This document shows positions 1 to 7,050 of a DNA stretch of 16,087 nucleotides, one piece after another. How positions within the stretch are numbered: the first letter of the stretch is position 1; every line of letters begins with the position of its first letter. Both the position numbers and the translations under genes were made by a program. The notes under the pieces were generated by a model. It was given only the letters and a program-made list of their open reading frames with translations, made no database searches and was not told the origin of the DNA. This DNA is from CAIQIA01 sp049317465 (GTDB taxonomy: Bacteria; Cyanobacteriota; Cyanobacteriia; PCC-6307; Cyanobiaceae), in the NCBI GenBank assembly GCA_049317465.1, contig JBMOIF010000050.1, forward strand, positions 1-16,087, given 5' to 3'.

Positions 1-1
1 T

Positions 2-211
2 CCCAACAAGCTGCTGGGCATCGCCCTGCAGACCATGATCCCCCTGGGGCTGATGCTGGTTCCCTTCATTGAGAGCTTCAACAAGTTCCAGAACCCCTTC
101 CGCCGCCCGGTGGCCATGGCCGTCTTCCTGTTCGGCACGGTGGTGACCATCTACCTGGGCATCGGTGCTGCCCTCCCCATCGACAAGTCGCTGACCCTCG
201 GTCTCTTCTGA
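2..211 (+). CDS. petD: Cytochrome b6-f complex subunit IV, 3' part
   Basis: This is the last 69 codons of subunit IV of the cytochrome b6f complex, the thylakoid complex that passes electrons from plastoquinol to plastocyanin or cytochrome c6. The visible part starts at PNKLLGIALQ and ends ALPIDKSLTLGLF, which is the near-invariant PetD C-terminus. It contains the conserved FNKFQNPFRRPVA loop followed by the last transmembrane helix (FLFGTVVTIYLGIG). A full PetD has about 160 residues, so roughly 90 N-terminal residues lie upstream of the window, where petB would be expected. The gene ends at TGA 209-211, and an intrinsic terminator follows 26 nt later. The frame is open from the window edge, with no sign of damage. 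Confidence 0.97.
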   Translation, partial: PNKLLGIALQTMIPLGLMLVPFIESFNKFQNPFRRPVAMAVFLFGTVVTIYLGIGAALPIDKSLTLGLF

Positions 212-229
212 GCTGCGACCAGCAATCCG

Positions 230-1756
230 TCACCCAGGCCCGCCACCGGCGGGCTTTTTTGTGGCGGTCCGTCGGCCGGACGGCGTCCAGGTGCTCAGGC
301 GCAACGGGGTGGCCGTCTCGTCAAGGTCGAAGAGGTCCACATCCTCGGGGCTGCGGCGCAGCAGATGGTGCAACAGCAGAAAGCCCACGATCGTCCAGGT
401 CTGATAGGTGCGGGCCTGCTGGCCCACCCAGGTTCCGGTGGGGCCGTCGAAGTATTCGGCCCACTGCTGACGTGGCAGCTGGTTCAACTGCTGCCAATAA
501 CATTCCTCCAGCATCGTGCGGGTCTGCCCCATCAGCAGCACATCGTCGGTCGGCCGTCGCTGCCGGTGCATCAGCACGGCGGCGGCGAAGGGCCAGAGCA
601 GGCTGGGCCAGTGGCCGCCGTTGTGATAACTCCACGGCCAGTTCTTGGGGTCCATTCCCGTCTTGTCGCGCCATTCATCGCCCTCCATCGGCGGATGGCA
701 GATGCGCATGGGCATCTGGGCCATCAGGTGCTGGCGGTTGTGCAGCACCAGGCGGAACAGGGCCCGCTGCTGCGGACCCGTGAGCAGTCCGAACAGGGAC
801 CCCAGGGAATTGCCGAGGCTGTAGAAGCGAAAATCCGGACGACCGGTGCGCATGTTCCCGATCAGATAACCGCCCCGGTGGTCCAGCCACTCCTGCAGCC
901 AGTGGGGAATGACCTCGGGCTGCACATTGAATTCGTTCTGCGACTGCTGATCGCCGTACTGCTCGGTGGGCCGGCGCCGCAGCACCTGCATCGTCTTGCT
1001 GGTCACCCAGTAGTGCTTGAGCAGAAACACCCGCAGGTCCCGGGTCCAGGCCCGGGTGAGCTCAAGCCGCTGCTGGGTGAGACGGGCCGACTGGCCCTTC
1101 TGCACCAGTTCCATCAGGCGGCAGCAGCTCTTGAGACAGCCGTAGAGCAGGCTCTGCACCTCCAGGGGTGCCCCCCACACGTCCATGGGGCGGTCGATCA
1201 TGAACGAGCAGTCGGGCACGAACAGCACCGGCGTGCCCTCGAAGGTGGGATGCAGCACCAGGTCGAGCAGCAGCTGCACGCCCCGCTGCACCCCGGGACT
1301 GGCGCCGTAGATCACATCACCGCTGGCCCTCACGTACATCCAGCAGAGCACCGGCCACCACAGGCTGGCGTCGACCGAGGTGATGCGACCGATCGAGCGC
1401 TGGCCGTAATCGGCCACGATGGTGCCGTTCTCCTCCACGAAGCTGGTGGGGAAGACCCCGCGGGTGCGGGTGCTGCTGCTCTGCAGCTCCAGGCAGAGAT
1501 CCAGGAAATGGCGCACGATCGGAAAGCGCCCCTGCAGCAGCAGGTACACCATCACCGGCACGTTGTCCCTCAGGAAGATCTCGCCGTAGTTCAGCGCCGC
1601 ATCGTGCAGGTTGGTCTGCAGGGCCGCCAGGGCCCCGGCCGGCTGCCCCCGCACCGTCACCAGGGTGCGTTCGAACAGCTGTTCGGCGGCGGCAACGATG
1701 CGGGCCTCACCTGAATTGGGGCGGGTGCGTCGTTCCAGGGGGCGCGGGGGAACCAT
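230..1756 (-). CDS. GH100 alkaline/neutral invertase (sucrose hydrolase)
   Basis: This is a cytosolic neutral invertase of glycoside hydrolase family 100, which hydrolyses sucrose to glucose and fructose. Family signatures are NYGEIFLRDNVPVMVYLLLQ near the N-terminus, TSVDASLWW holding the probable catalytic acid Asp129 (numbered from ATG 1756), and WAEYFDGPTGTWVGQQAR holding the other catalytic acid, Glu434. The NGGHWPSLLWPF segment is also typical. Length is 508 residues, slightly longer than usual because of a poor, probably disordered tail ending ATKKPAGGGPG. I chose ATG 1756; an in-frame TTG at 1771 would add five residues (MVWVA), and neither start has a clear ribosome binding site. The gene lies 23 nt after mtnC on the same strand and is the last gene of the psaE-mutM-mtnB-mtnC run. 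Its final codons double as the petD terminator. In cyanobacteria such enzymes consume sucrose made as compatible solute or carbon store. Confidence 0.93.
   Translation of the reverse strand: MVPPRPLERRTRPNSGEARIVAAAEQLFERTLVTVRGQPAGALAALQTNLHDAALNYGEIFLRDNVPVMVYLLLQGRFPIVRHFLDLCLELQSSSTRTRGVFPTSFVEENGTIVADYGQRSIGRITSVDASLWWPVLCWMYVRASGDVIYGASPGVQRGVQLLLDLVLHPTFEGTPVLFVPDCSFMIDRPMDVWGAPLEVQSLLYGCLKSCCRLMELVQKGQSARLTQQRLELTRAWTRDLRVFLLKHYWVTSKTMQVLRRRPTEQYGDQQSQNEFNVQPEVIPHWLQEWLDHRGGYLIGNMRTGRPDFRFYSLGNSLGSLFGLLTGPQQRALFRLVLHNRQHLMAQMPMRICHPPMEGDEWRDKTGMDPKNWPWSYHNGGHWPSLLWPFAAAVLMHRQRRPTDDVLLMGQTRTMLEECYWQQLNQLPRQQWAEYFDGPTGTWVGQQARTYQTWTIVGFLLLHHLLRRSPEDVDLFDLDETATPLRLSTWTPSGRRTATKKPAGGGPG
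238..260 (+). terminator. Rho-independent terminator of petD
   Basis: A perfect 7-bp G+C stem, GCCCGCC (238-244) and GGCGGGC (248-254), with a 3-nt ACC loop, is followed directly by six T residues (255-260). The orientation suits transcription on the + strand, 26 nt after the petD stop. On the minus strand the hairpin is preceded, not followed, by the A/T run, so it should not stop the invertase transcript efficiently. The whole structure lies inside the last codons of the convergent invertase gene. Confidence 0.9.
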
Positions 1757-1779
1757 GGCAACCCAGACCAATCCGCAAG

Positions 1780-2553
1780 CTACGCCGCGGCAGGGGTCAG
1801 TGCCAGGTCGGCCAGGGTTTCGACCACCGGCCAGGGACCGTCGGCGAGGGCATCCGGGTTGCCGGTTCGGCGGCAGCCGCAGACCTGCAGATCGGCATCG
1901 GCTGCGGCGGCCAGCTCCGCCCGGGCATCGCTGAGGAAGAGCACCTGTCCGGGGCGGCAGCCCAGGGCGTCCACCAGCTGCCGATAGCTCGCGGCCTCCT
2001 GCTTGGGGCCGAGGCGGGTGTCGAACCAGCCGCTGAAGAGGGGGCGCAGATCGCCGTCGCTGCAGTGGCCATAGAGCAGCTGCTGGGCCGCCACGGAGCC
2101 GCTCGAGTACACGGCCAGCAGCAGGCCGGCGGCATGCCAGCTCCGCAGGGCCGGCGCCACATCGTCGAACAGAGGGGCCTGCAGCTGCCCGTCGGCGTAG
2201 CCGTCGGCCCAGATCATCCCCTGCAGGTCCTTGAGGGCTGTGAGCTTGCGGTCATGGGCGATCAGCCAGCGCAGCCAGGGCAGCAGGTCGGTGGAGGCGG
2301 CCACCTCCGCCGGAGCAGGCGGCGCCGTGGGGTCGCCTTCCTGCTGCCAGGCCTGCAGAAGCTGATGCTGCAGGGGTTCGAGGGCCGGGCTGCCCTGCCG
2401 TCGTTGCAGCCAGCCCGGCAACGCTTCGACGGCGTGGGGAAAGAGCACGCCGGTGACGAAATCGACCGGGCAGGTGGTGCCTTCGATGTCGAGCACCACC
2501 GCCCGCAGGTCGGTCACAGCGACGGGGGTGGGAGGCACGGGGGTCAGCGGCAC
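1780..2553 (-). CDS. mtnC: Enolase-phosphatase E1 (methionine salvage)
   Basis: This is a HAD-superfamily 2,3-diketo-5-methylthio-1-phosphopentane phosphatase, which enolises and then dephosphorylates the MtnB product in the methionine salvage pathway. Motif I is VVLDIEGTTCPVDFV (Asp22 and Glu24 from GTG 2553), motif II is VYSSGSVAAQ, the conserved lysine is in LGPKQEAAS, and the acidic motif is VLFLSDARAEL. This order is characteristic of MtnC. No ATG is available. GTG 2553 has GGAGG four bases upstream and overlaps the mtnB stop by 10 nt, giving 257 residues. GTG 2517 would give 245 residues beginning VTDLRAVVLD, closer to most homologues but without a ribosome site. Stop is TAG 1780-1782. 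It follows mtnB, which carries out the preceding step. An open frame extends upstream to 2964, but that part is a shadow of mtnB. Confidence 0.93.
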   Translation of the reverse strand: MPLTPVPPTPVAVTDLRAVVLDIEGTTCPVDFVTGVLFPHAVEALPGWLQRRQGSPALEPLQHQLLQAWQQEGDPTAPPAPAEVAASTDLLPWLRWLIAHDRKLTALKDLQGMIWADGYADGQLQAPLFDDVAPALRSWHAAGLLLAVYSSGSVAAQQLLYGHCSDGDLRPLFSGWFDTRLGPKQEAASYRQLVDALGCRPGQVLFLSDARAELAAAADADLQVCGCRRTGNPDALADGPWPVVETLADLALTPAAA

Positions 2554-3188
2554 AGGCCCTCCAGCAGCAGTTGACGCCAGCGCTGCTCCAGCAGGAATTC
2601 GAGGATCTCGACGTGACGCCGGGCCTGGGGCAGGTCGGCTCCCCAGGCATAGAGGCCGTGGCCGGCGATCAGCACCCCATGGGGGGCCGAGGGCAGCAGG
2701 GGCCCAGCGGCGGCGCTCAGCCGCTGCAGGTCCTGGTCGTTGGCCAGCACCGGGATCAGCACCTGGCTGTCGTGGCTGCGGATGCCCTCCAGGCCCTTGA
2801 GCATCTCCAGATCCCTCAGCTCCAGGTGGCCGGCCGCCTGGGCCCAGCCCGAGAGCAGGGTCGCGGCCTGGGAGTGGGTGTGCAGCACGGCCCCGGCACC
2901 GCACCCCTCCACGATCGCCAGGTGCAGCAGGGTCTCGGCGCTGGCCCGTCCCTCCCCCTGGCACACCGTGCCGCTGGCGTCGACGATGATCAGCGCCTCG
3001 GGGGCCACCCGGCCCTTGTCGACGCCGCTGGGCGCCATCAGCAGCTGCAGGGGCTGCCGTTGCAGCACACAGCTGAAGTTGCCGCCGGTGCCGTCACACC
3101 AGCCGCGGGAATGCAGGGCGACCATGGTGGCGACGAGGTCGTGCCGGAGGAGCTGCTCCGGCGTGGTCAGGCTTGGCACGTGGGGCAC
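2544..3188 (-). CDS. mtnB: Methylthioribulose-1-phosphate dehydratase
   Basis: This is a class II aldolase-fold enzyme that dehydrates 5-methylthioribulose-1-phosphate to the diketo compound used by MtnC in methionine salvage. Visible signatures are the phosphate-binding loop GTGGNFS (about 33-39), the segment APSGVDKGR (52-60), ASAETLLH, the zinc ligands in VLHTHSQA (His103 and His105) and the third zinc histidine in AGHGLYAWG (His177). The 214 residues match the family's usual size of about 200-210. The start is GTG 3188; GTG 3179 is an in-frame alternative. The gene begins 22 nt before the end of mutM and its end overlaps the mtnC start, so the three are very likely cotranscribed. The call is firm. 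Confidence 0.95.
   Translation of the reverse strand: MPHVPSLTTPEQLLRHDLVATMVALHSRGWCDGTGGNFSCVLQRQPLQLLMAPSGVDKGRVAPEALIIVDASGTVCQGEGRASAETLLHLAIVEGCGAGAVLHTHSQAATLLSGWAQAAGHLELRDLEMLKGLEGIRSHDSQVLIPVLANDQDLQRLSAAAGPLLPSAPHGVLIAGHGLYAWGADLPQARRHVEILEFLLEQRWRQLLLEGLCR
2558..2562 (-). promoter_or_regulatory. Shine-Dalgarno site for mtnC inside mtnB
   Basis: On the minus strand GGAGG is followed by four bases (GCCT) and then GTG at 2553. It is one of few clear Shine-Dalgarno matches in the window, and it falls within the last codons of mtnB, which suggests translational coupling of mtnB and mtnC. It favours GTG 2553 over the downstream GTG codons at 2538 (19 nt away) and 2517. Confidence 0.6.
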
Positions 3189-4027
3189 CAGTGGCTGCTG
3201 CGCCCCCCCAGTCTGTCGCGGCGCAGCAGGGTGCCGCAGCGACGACAGGGCATGCCGCTGCGGCGGTACACCCAGGCCGCCCCGCCGTAGTTGCCGTTGG
3301 TGCCGGTCAGGTCACGGAAATCGGAGAAGGTGGTGCCGCCGGCGCCGATGCTGGCTTCCAGCACCGCCACCAGTTCGGCCCGCAGCCGCTCCAGCGCCTC
3401 GGGCCGCAGCCGACCGGCCGGCGTCATGGGCCGGATGCCGGCGAGAAACAGGGCTTCATCGGCATAGATGTTGCCCACCCCCGCCACGAGCCCCTGGTCG
3501 AGCAGGGCACTCTTGATCGGCCGCCCGGATCCCTTGAGCCGGTTCCGCAGATGGTTGGCGGTGAAGGCCGGCCCGAGGGGTTCGGGACCCAGGCGTGCCA
3601 GCCCGGTGATCACGGTCTCCTCGGCGACACCGGCGGGCACGAACCAGAGGGTGCCGAAGGAACGCATGTCGACGAAACGCAGTTCCCGCGGCTGCCCGTC
3701 CTGGCGGCCGAGAAAGCGCACCCGGGTGTGGCTGCAGGGCGGCGGGGCATCGGTGCCCAGCCAGCGGAACTGGCCGGTCATGCGCAGATGGCAGCCCAGC
3801 ACGCCGGCGGGGAGGTCGTCGCGCCGCAGGTCGGCCAGCAGGTACTTGCCCCGGCGGCGCCAGGGACCTGGCCTGCAGCCCGTCAGGGCCGCGGCGAATC
3901 CGTCACCGTCGCCGGCCGGCGCCACGATGGCGCGGCTGCGCAGCACGTCGACCTTGTCCACCAAGAAACGGTCCACCTGCAGCGCCAGGCCGCGGCGGAC
4001 CGTCTCGACTTCCGGCAGTTCGGGCAC
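3167..4027 (-). CDS. mutM: Formamidopyrimidine-DNA glycosylase (Fpg)
   Basis: This is a bifunctional base-excision repair enzyme that removes 8-oxoguanine and formamidopyrimidines and nicks the abasic site. The N-terminus PELPEVETVRRGL carries the catalytic proline (Pro2) and glutamate (Glu3). The beta-hairpin lysine is in RRRGKYLLADL (Lys61), and the H2TH region includes LLDQGLVAGVGNIYADEALF. The C-terminal zinc finger has Cys261, Cys264, Cys281 and Cys284. Length is 286 residues, normal for cyanobacterial Fpg. The GTG start at 4027 is fixed because the enzyme needs Pro directly after the initiator. The gene begins 12 nt after psaE and overlaps mtnB by 22 nt. Guanine oxidation repair fits an oxygenic phototroph, but a functional link with psaE is only an inference from position. 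Confidence 0.97.
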   Translation of the reverse strand: MPELPEVETVRRGLALQVDRFLVDKVDVLRSRAIVAPAGDGDGFAAALTGCRPGPWRRRGKYLLADLRRDDLPAGVLGCHLRMTGQFRWLGTDAPPPCSHTRVRFLGRQDGQPRELRFVDMRSFGTLWFVPAGVAEETVITGLARLGPEPLGPAFTANHLRNRLKGSGRPIKSALLDQGLVAGVGNIYADEALFLAGIRPMTPAGRLRPEALERLRAELVAVLEASIGAGGTTFSDFRDLTGTNGNYGGAAWVYRRSGMPCRRCGTLLRRDRLGGRSSHWCPTCQA

Positions 4028-4039
4028 CGGGGGGCCCGA

Positions 4040-4249
4040 TCAGGCCTTCTCGAGTTCGGCTTCGGAGAAGTTGTTGGTGTTCACGCCGCCGTCAACCCCC
4101 GAGAAGCCGTTGTAATTGACCTTCTCGAAGCGCACCACCACGGGATAGCGGATGCCGGAGGTGTCGATGGAGGCAACGGTGCCCACTTCGTTGAACCAAT
4201 ACGACTCGGGACGCTTGATGCGCACCTTGTCACCGCGGGAGATCGCCAT
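4040..4249 (-). CDS. psaE: Photosystem I reaction centre subunit IV (PsaE)
   Basis: This 69-residue stromal subunit of photosystem I helps dock ferredoxin and supports cyclic electron flow. The sequence begins AISRGDKVRIKRPESYWFNEVG and continues through VRFEKVNYNGFSGVDGGVNTNNF, the conserved SH3-like barrel of PsaE; it ends AELEKA. ATG 4249 gives exactly the family length. No Shine-Dalgarno sequence precedes the start. The 78-bp region between psaE and the divergent gene at 4328 must hold its promoter. The best -10 candidate I can see is a weak TAACTT about 30 nt upstream of the start. The next gene, mutM, starts 12 nt after the stop, with no terminator between them. Confidence 0.98.
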   Translation of the reverse strand: MAISRGDKVRIKRPESYWFNEVGTVASIDTSGIRYPVVVRFEKVNYNGFSGVDGGVNTNNFSEAELEKA

Positions 4250-4288
4250 GCCGGGGCCGGGTCTGGACTGTCCGCCTGAAGTTACCCG

Positions 4289-4315
4289 CGGCCGTGGGGC
4301 CCGCGGGCCCGGCCG
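4289..4315. repeat. G+C dyad between psaE and the divergent gene
   Basis: Within the 78-bp divergent region lies a perfect 14-bp palindrome, GGGCCCGCGGGCCC (4297-4310). It is flanked by two copies of CGGCCG (4289-4294 and 4310-4315) that can pair with each other. The element starts 40 nt upstream of the psaE ATG and ends 12 nt before the GTG at 4328. No T-run follows on either strand, so it is not a standard terminator. It could be an operator or a leader hairpin. At this base composition one such palindrome is not rare by chance. Confidence 0.4.
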
Positions 4316-4327
4316 TCATGATTCGTC

Positions 4328-5395
4328 GTGCCCCTCCCCCCCGCCGTGGTCGCCGTCGTCCCCCCGGAACCGCCGCTGCTGCACCTGGATCTGCCCGATC
4401 CGGAGCAGGACGAGATCAGCAGCCTCGAGTTTCATGCCCGCCTCGGGCAGGCCTGGGAGCTCTGCGACCGCTTCGACCTGCAGACCGAGATCTGGCGCGG
4501 GCGGATCCTGCGGGCCGTGCGTGACCGCGAGAAGCGCGGCGGCGAGGCCCGTGGCGCCGGCTTTCTGCAGTGGCTGCGGGAGAAGGAGATCAGCAAGACG
4601 CGGGCCTATGGGCTGATCCAGCTGGCCGAGTCGGCCGACAACCTCGTGGGGGGGGGGCTGCTGGAGGAGCAGAGCGTCAACAACTTCTCCAAGCGGGCCT
4701 TCCTCGACACCGCCAAGGCCGACCCCGAGGTGCAGCAGCTGATTAGCGAGGCCGCCAACGAGGGCCAGCAGATCACCCGTCAGCAGGTGCGGCGGCTGGC
4801 CGAGGAGTTCACGGCCGCCACCAGTCCCCTGTTGCCCGAGGAGATCCGTGAACGCACCCAGAGCCAGCTGTTGCCGCCCAAGGTGGTGGCCCCGCTGGTG
4901 CGCGAGCTGGCGCGGCTGCCCGAACCGCAGCAGGAGGACCTGCGCCGGGTGCTGCGGGAGGAGCCGGAACTGGACCGCGTCAAGGAGGTGACCCACACCG
5001 CCCGCTGGCTGAGCCGCGCCGCCGAGGCGGGCCTGGCGGTGCGGGCCCTGCAGGGCGATGACCTCGACCTCGACCGCAGCCTCGAGGAGGCGGTGCGCCT
5101 CGATGTGCTGGGGCTGGCGGCCGATCTGGTGCACCAGGCCCAGCAGCTCGAGCAGGCGGTGCTGCGGCTGCACACCAGCTGGCGCCGGCTGGGGGGGCTG
5201 CACGAACGCCTGTGGCTCGAAAGCGGCAGCTCGACCCCGAACCTGCGTCGCCTGCTTCAGGCCCTCGAACCCCTGAACGGCACCAATCTCAGGGTCTCCC
5301 TGGGGGAGCTCGCCGGCGGCAAGCGCCTGCGGCTGCAGCTGGTGGAGGAAAGCGCTGAACAGCTGGAGGCGCCACCCCTGCCCCCACGGCCCTGA
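4328..5395 (+). CDS. Conserved cyanobacterial protein, unknown function (DUF3102-like N-terminal part)
   Basis: This 355-residue soluble protein resembles a conserved protein I recall from Synechococcus and Prochlorococcus; no function is known to me. After a Pro-rich start, residues about 30-105 (LEFHARLGQAWELCDRFDLQTEIWRGRIL to GFLQWLREKEISKTRAYGLIQLAES) look like a helix-turn-helix segment of the DUF3102/ParB-like kind found in plasmid and phage proteins; this is a by-eye resemblance. The middle (about 125-225) is charged and helical. Residues about 255-315 are helical with LVHQAQQLEQAVLRLHTSW, possibly coiled coil. No signal peptide or membrane segment is visible. GTG 4328 is the first possible start in frame. 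It diverges from psaE and lies 38 nt upstream of recQ, so the two may be cotranscribed. A DNA-binding or nucleoid role is a guess. Confidence 0.85.
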   Translation: MPLPPAVVAVVPPEPPLLHLDLPDPEQDEISSLEFHARLGQAWELCDRFDLQTEIWRGRILRAVRDREKRGGEARGAGFLQWLREKEISKTRAYGLIQLAESADNLVGGGLLEEQSVNNFSKRAFLDTAKADPEVQQLISEAANEGQQITRQQVRRLAEEFTAATSPLLPEEIRERTQSQLLPPKVVAPLVRELARLPEPQQEDLRRVLREEPELDRVKEVTHTARWLSRAAEAGLAVRALQGDDLDLDRSLEEAVRLDVLGLAADLVHQAQQLEQAVLRLHTSWRRLGGLHERLWLESGSSTPNLRRLLQALEPLNGTNLRVSLGELAGGKRLRLQLVEESAEQLEAPPLPPRP

Positions 5396-5433
5396 CCCCT
5401 TGCCCCAGCCGCCAGGACCGGTAGGGTCCGGCG

Positions 5434-7050
5434 GTGGCCGATCCCCTGCGCGAGACCCTCCGAGAGCGCTTCGGCTGGGATGAGTTCCGCCCCGGCCAGC
5501 GACCGGTGGTCGAAGCCCTGCTTGCCGGCCGCGACTGCCTGGCGGTGCTGCCCACCGGTGCCGGCAAGTCGCTCTGCTATCAGCTGCCGGCCCTGGTGCG
5601 GGGCGGTGTGGTGCTGGTGGTCTCGCCGCTGGTGGCCCTGATGCAGGACCAGGTGGTGCAGCTGCGCCGACGGGGCATTCCCGCCGCCTGCCTGCACGCA
5701 GGCCAGGGGGCTGATGCCCATCGCCAGCTGCAGCGGTTGCTGGAGACCCGGGCGCTGCGGCTGCTGTATCTCGCCCCCGAGCGCTTGCAGGGGGAGGCCT
5801 GCCGGCAGCTCCTGGAGGACCTGCTCGACCAGCGGCAGCTGGTGGCGCTGGCGGTGGATGAGGCCCACTGCATCAGCGCCTGGGGCCACGATTTCCGTCC
5901 CGATTACCGACGCCTCGGGCAGCTGCGGCGGCTCTGCCCCGGGGTGCCCCTGGTGGCCCTGAGTGCCACGGCACCGCCGCGCGTGCGGGCCGACATCATC
6001 CGCCTGCTGGAGCTGCGGCGGCCCCTGCTGCAGGTGCGCTCGGCCCATCGGCCCAACCTGCAGATCGTGATGCAGCCCCGGCCCGAGGACCCCCTGCCGC
6101 TGGTGCTGGAGGAGCTGGCCGCCTGCCGTGGGGCCGCGCTGCTCTACAGCCGCACCCGCCGGGGGGTGGAGGAGTGGGTGGGCCGCCTGCAGCAGGCCGG
6201 CTGGCCTGCCCTTGGCTATCACGCCGGCCTGGATCCCGGCATCCGTGCCGAGGCCCTGCAGCAATTTCTGGAGGAACCACGGCCGGTGCTGGTGGCCACG
6301 GTGGCCTTCGGCATGGGCGTCGACCGGCCCGATGTGGGGCTGGTGCTGCATCTGCAGCTGCCCTCGAGCCCGGAGGGCTACCTGCAGGAATCGGGCCGGG
6401 CCGGCCGGGATGGGGGGCCGGCCCGGGTGCTGCTCCTGCACGGGGAGGGGGATCGCAGCGGCTTCCGGCGGGCCGCCGGCGAGGATGAACGGCAACGGCA
6501 GAGGCTGGCCTGGCGCCAGTGGCGCCGCATGGAGGCCGTGGCCGAGGGGGCCGACTGCCGCCAGCAGGCCCTGTTGCGCGCCGTCGGTGAAGTGGCGCCC
6601 CCCTGCGGCCGCTGCGACCGCTGCCTTGCGCCTCCAGCGCGGGAGGACGGCACGGCGGCCGCCCGGCAGCTGCTCACGGCCCTGGCCGCCGAGGCTGACG
6701 GGTGTGATGGTGGCTCCCTGGCCCGGCGCCTGGCGGCGGAGAGCAACGGCGAATCGTCCGCCGGGCTCTGGCGTTGGCGCCTGCGACGGTTAGCCGAGAC
6801 GGGGCTGGTCAGCGAGTCGGAGGAGGGGGGGCGCCGGTTGTGGCTGGCCGAGGCAGGCCAGGCCTGGTTGCGGCGCCCCTGGACCCTGGTCTGGCCCGTG
6901 CCGGATCAGCCCCCGGTCAGGGAAGTGTCGCGGCAGGTGGCGCCGAGCAGTTCCTGCTCGAACGACTCCCGGGGGGCATCCCAGGTTTTCCAGGCGCCGG
7001 AGGGCCCGGTGACGTTGAGCCGGCGCGCGCCGCAGTTCACCGCCACGTAG
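5434..7050 (+). CDS. recQ: RecQ-family ATP-dependent DNA helicase, HRDC-less
   Basis: This is a 3'-5' superfamily 2 DNA helicase acting in recombination and fork repair. Motif 0 is FGWDEFRPGQ (13-22), Walker A LPTGAGKS (39-46), the DEAH box VDEAHCISAWGHDFRPDY with the RecQ aromatic loop (141-158), motif III SATA, and motif VI ESGRAGRDGG. The zinc site has Cys375, Cys391, Cys394 and Cys397. A winged-helix-like part follows (about 408-475). There is no HRDC domain, so it has 538 residues against about 610 in E. coli. The last 48 residues (491-538, VREVSRQVAP to RRAPQFTAT) have no domain character and lie antisense to the convergent LysM gene. The GTG start at 5434 places motif 0 at the usual distance. 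It follows the conserved gene at 4328 by 38 nt. Confidence 0.95.
   Translation: MADPLRETLRERFGWDEFRPGQRPVVEALLAGRDCLAVLPTGAGKSLCYQLPALVRGGVVLVVSPLVALMQDQVVQLRRRGIPAACLHAGQGADAHRQLQRLLETRALRLLYLAPERLQGEACRQLLEDLLDQRQLVALAVDEAHCISAWGHDFRPDYRRLGQLRRLCPGVPLVALSATAPPRVRADIIRLLELRRPLLQVRSAHRPNLQIVMQPRPEDPLPLVLEELAACRGAALLYSRTRRGVEEWVGRLQQAGWPALGYHAGLDPGIRAEALQQFLEEPRPVLVATVAFGMGVDRPDVGLVLHLQLPSSPEGYLQESGRAGRDGGPARVLLLHGEGDRSGFRRAAGEDERQRQRLAWRQWRRMEAVAEGADCRQQALLRAVGEVAPPCGRCDRCLAPPAREDGTAAARQLLTALAAEADGCDGGSLARRLAAESNGESSAGLWRWRLRRLAETGLVSESEEGGRRLWLAEAGQAWLRRPWTLVWPVPDQPPVREVSRQVAPSSSCSNDSRGASQVFQAPEGPVTLSRRAPQFTAT

Noticed and set aside
365..1714. 449-codon open frame on the + strand
   Set aside because: It lies antisense to the well-supported invertase and has the low-complexity His/Gln/Gly composition of a G+C-rich shadow frame.
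2554..2964. Upstream extension of the mtnC frame
   Set aside because: The extension overlaps mtnB in another frame and is Gly/Pro/Arg-rich without a domain; MtnC homology begins near VVLDIEGTT.
5415..5429. Small hairpin GGACC/GGTCC before recQ
   Set aside because: The 5-bp stem has no T-run and is too short to call a terminator or regulatory structure in this base composition.
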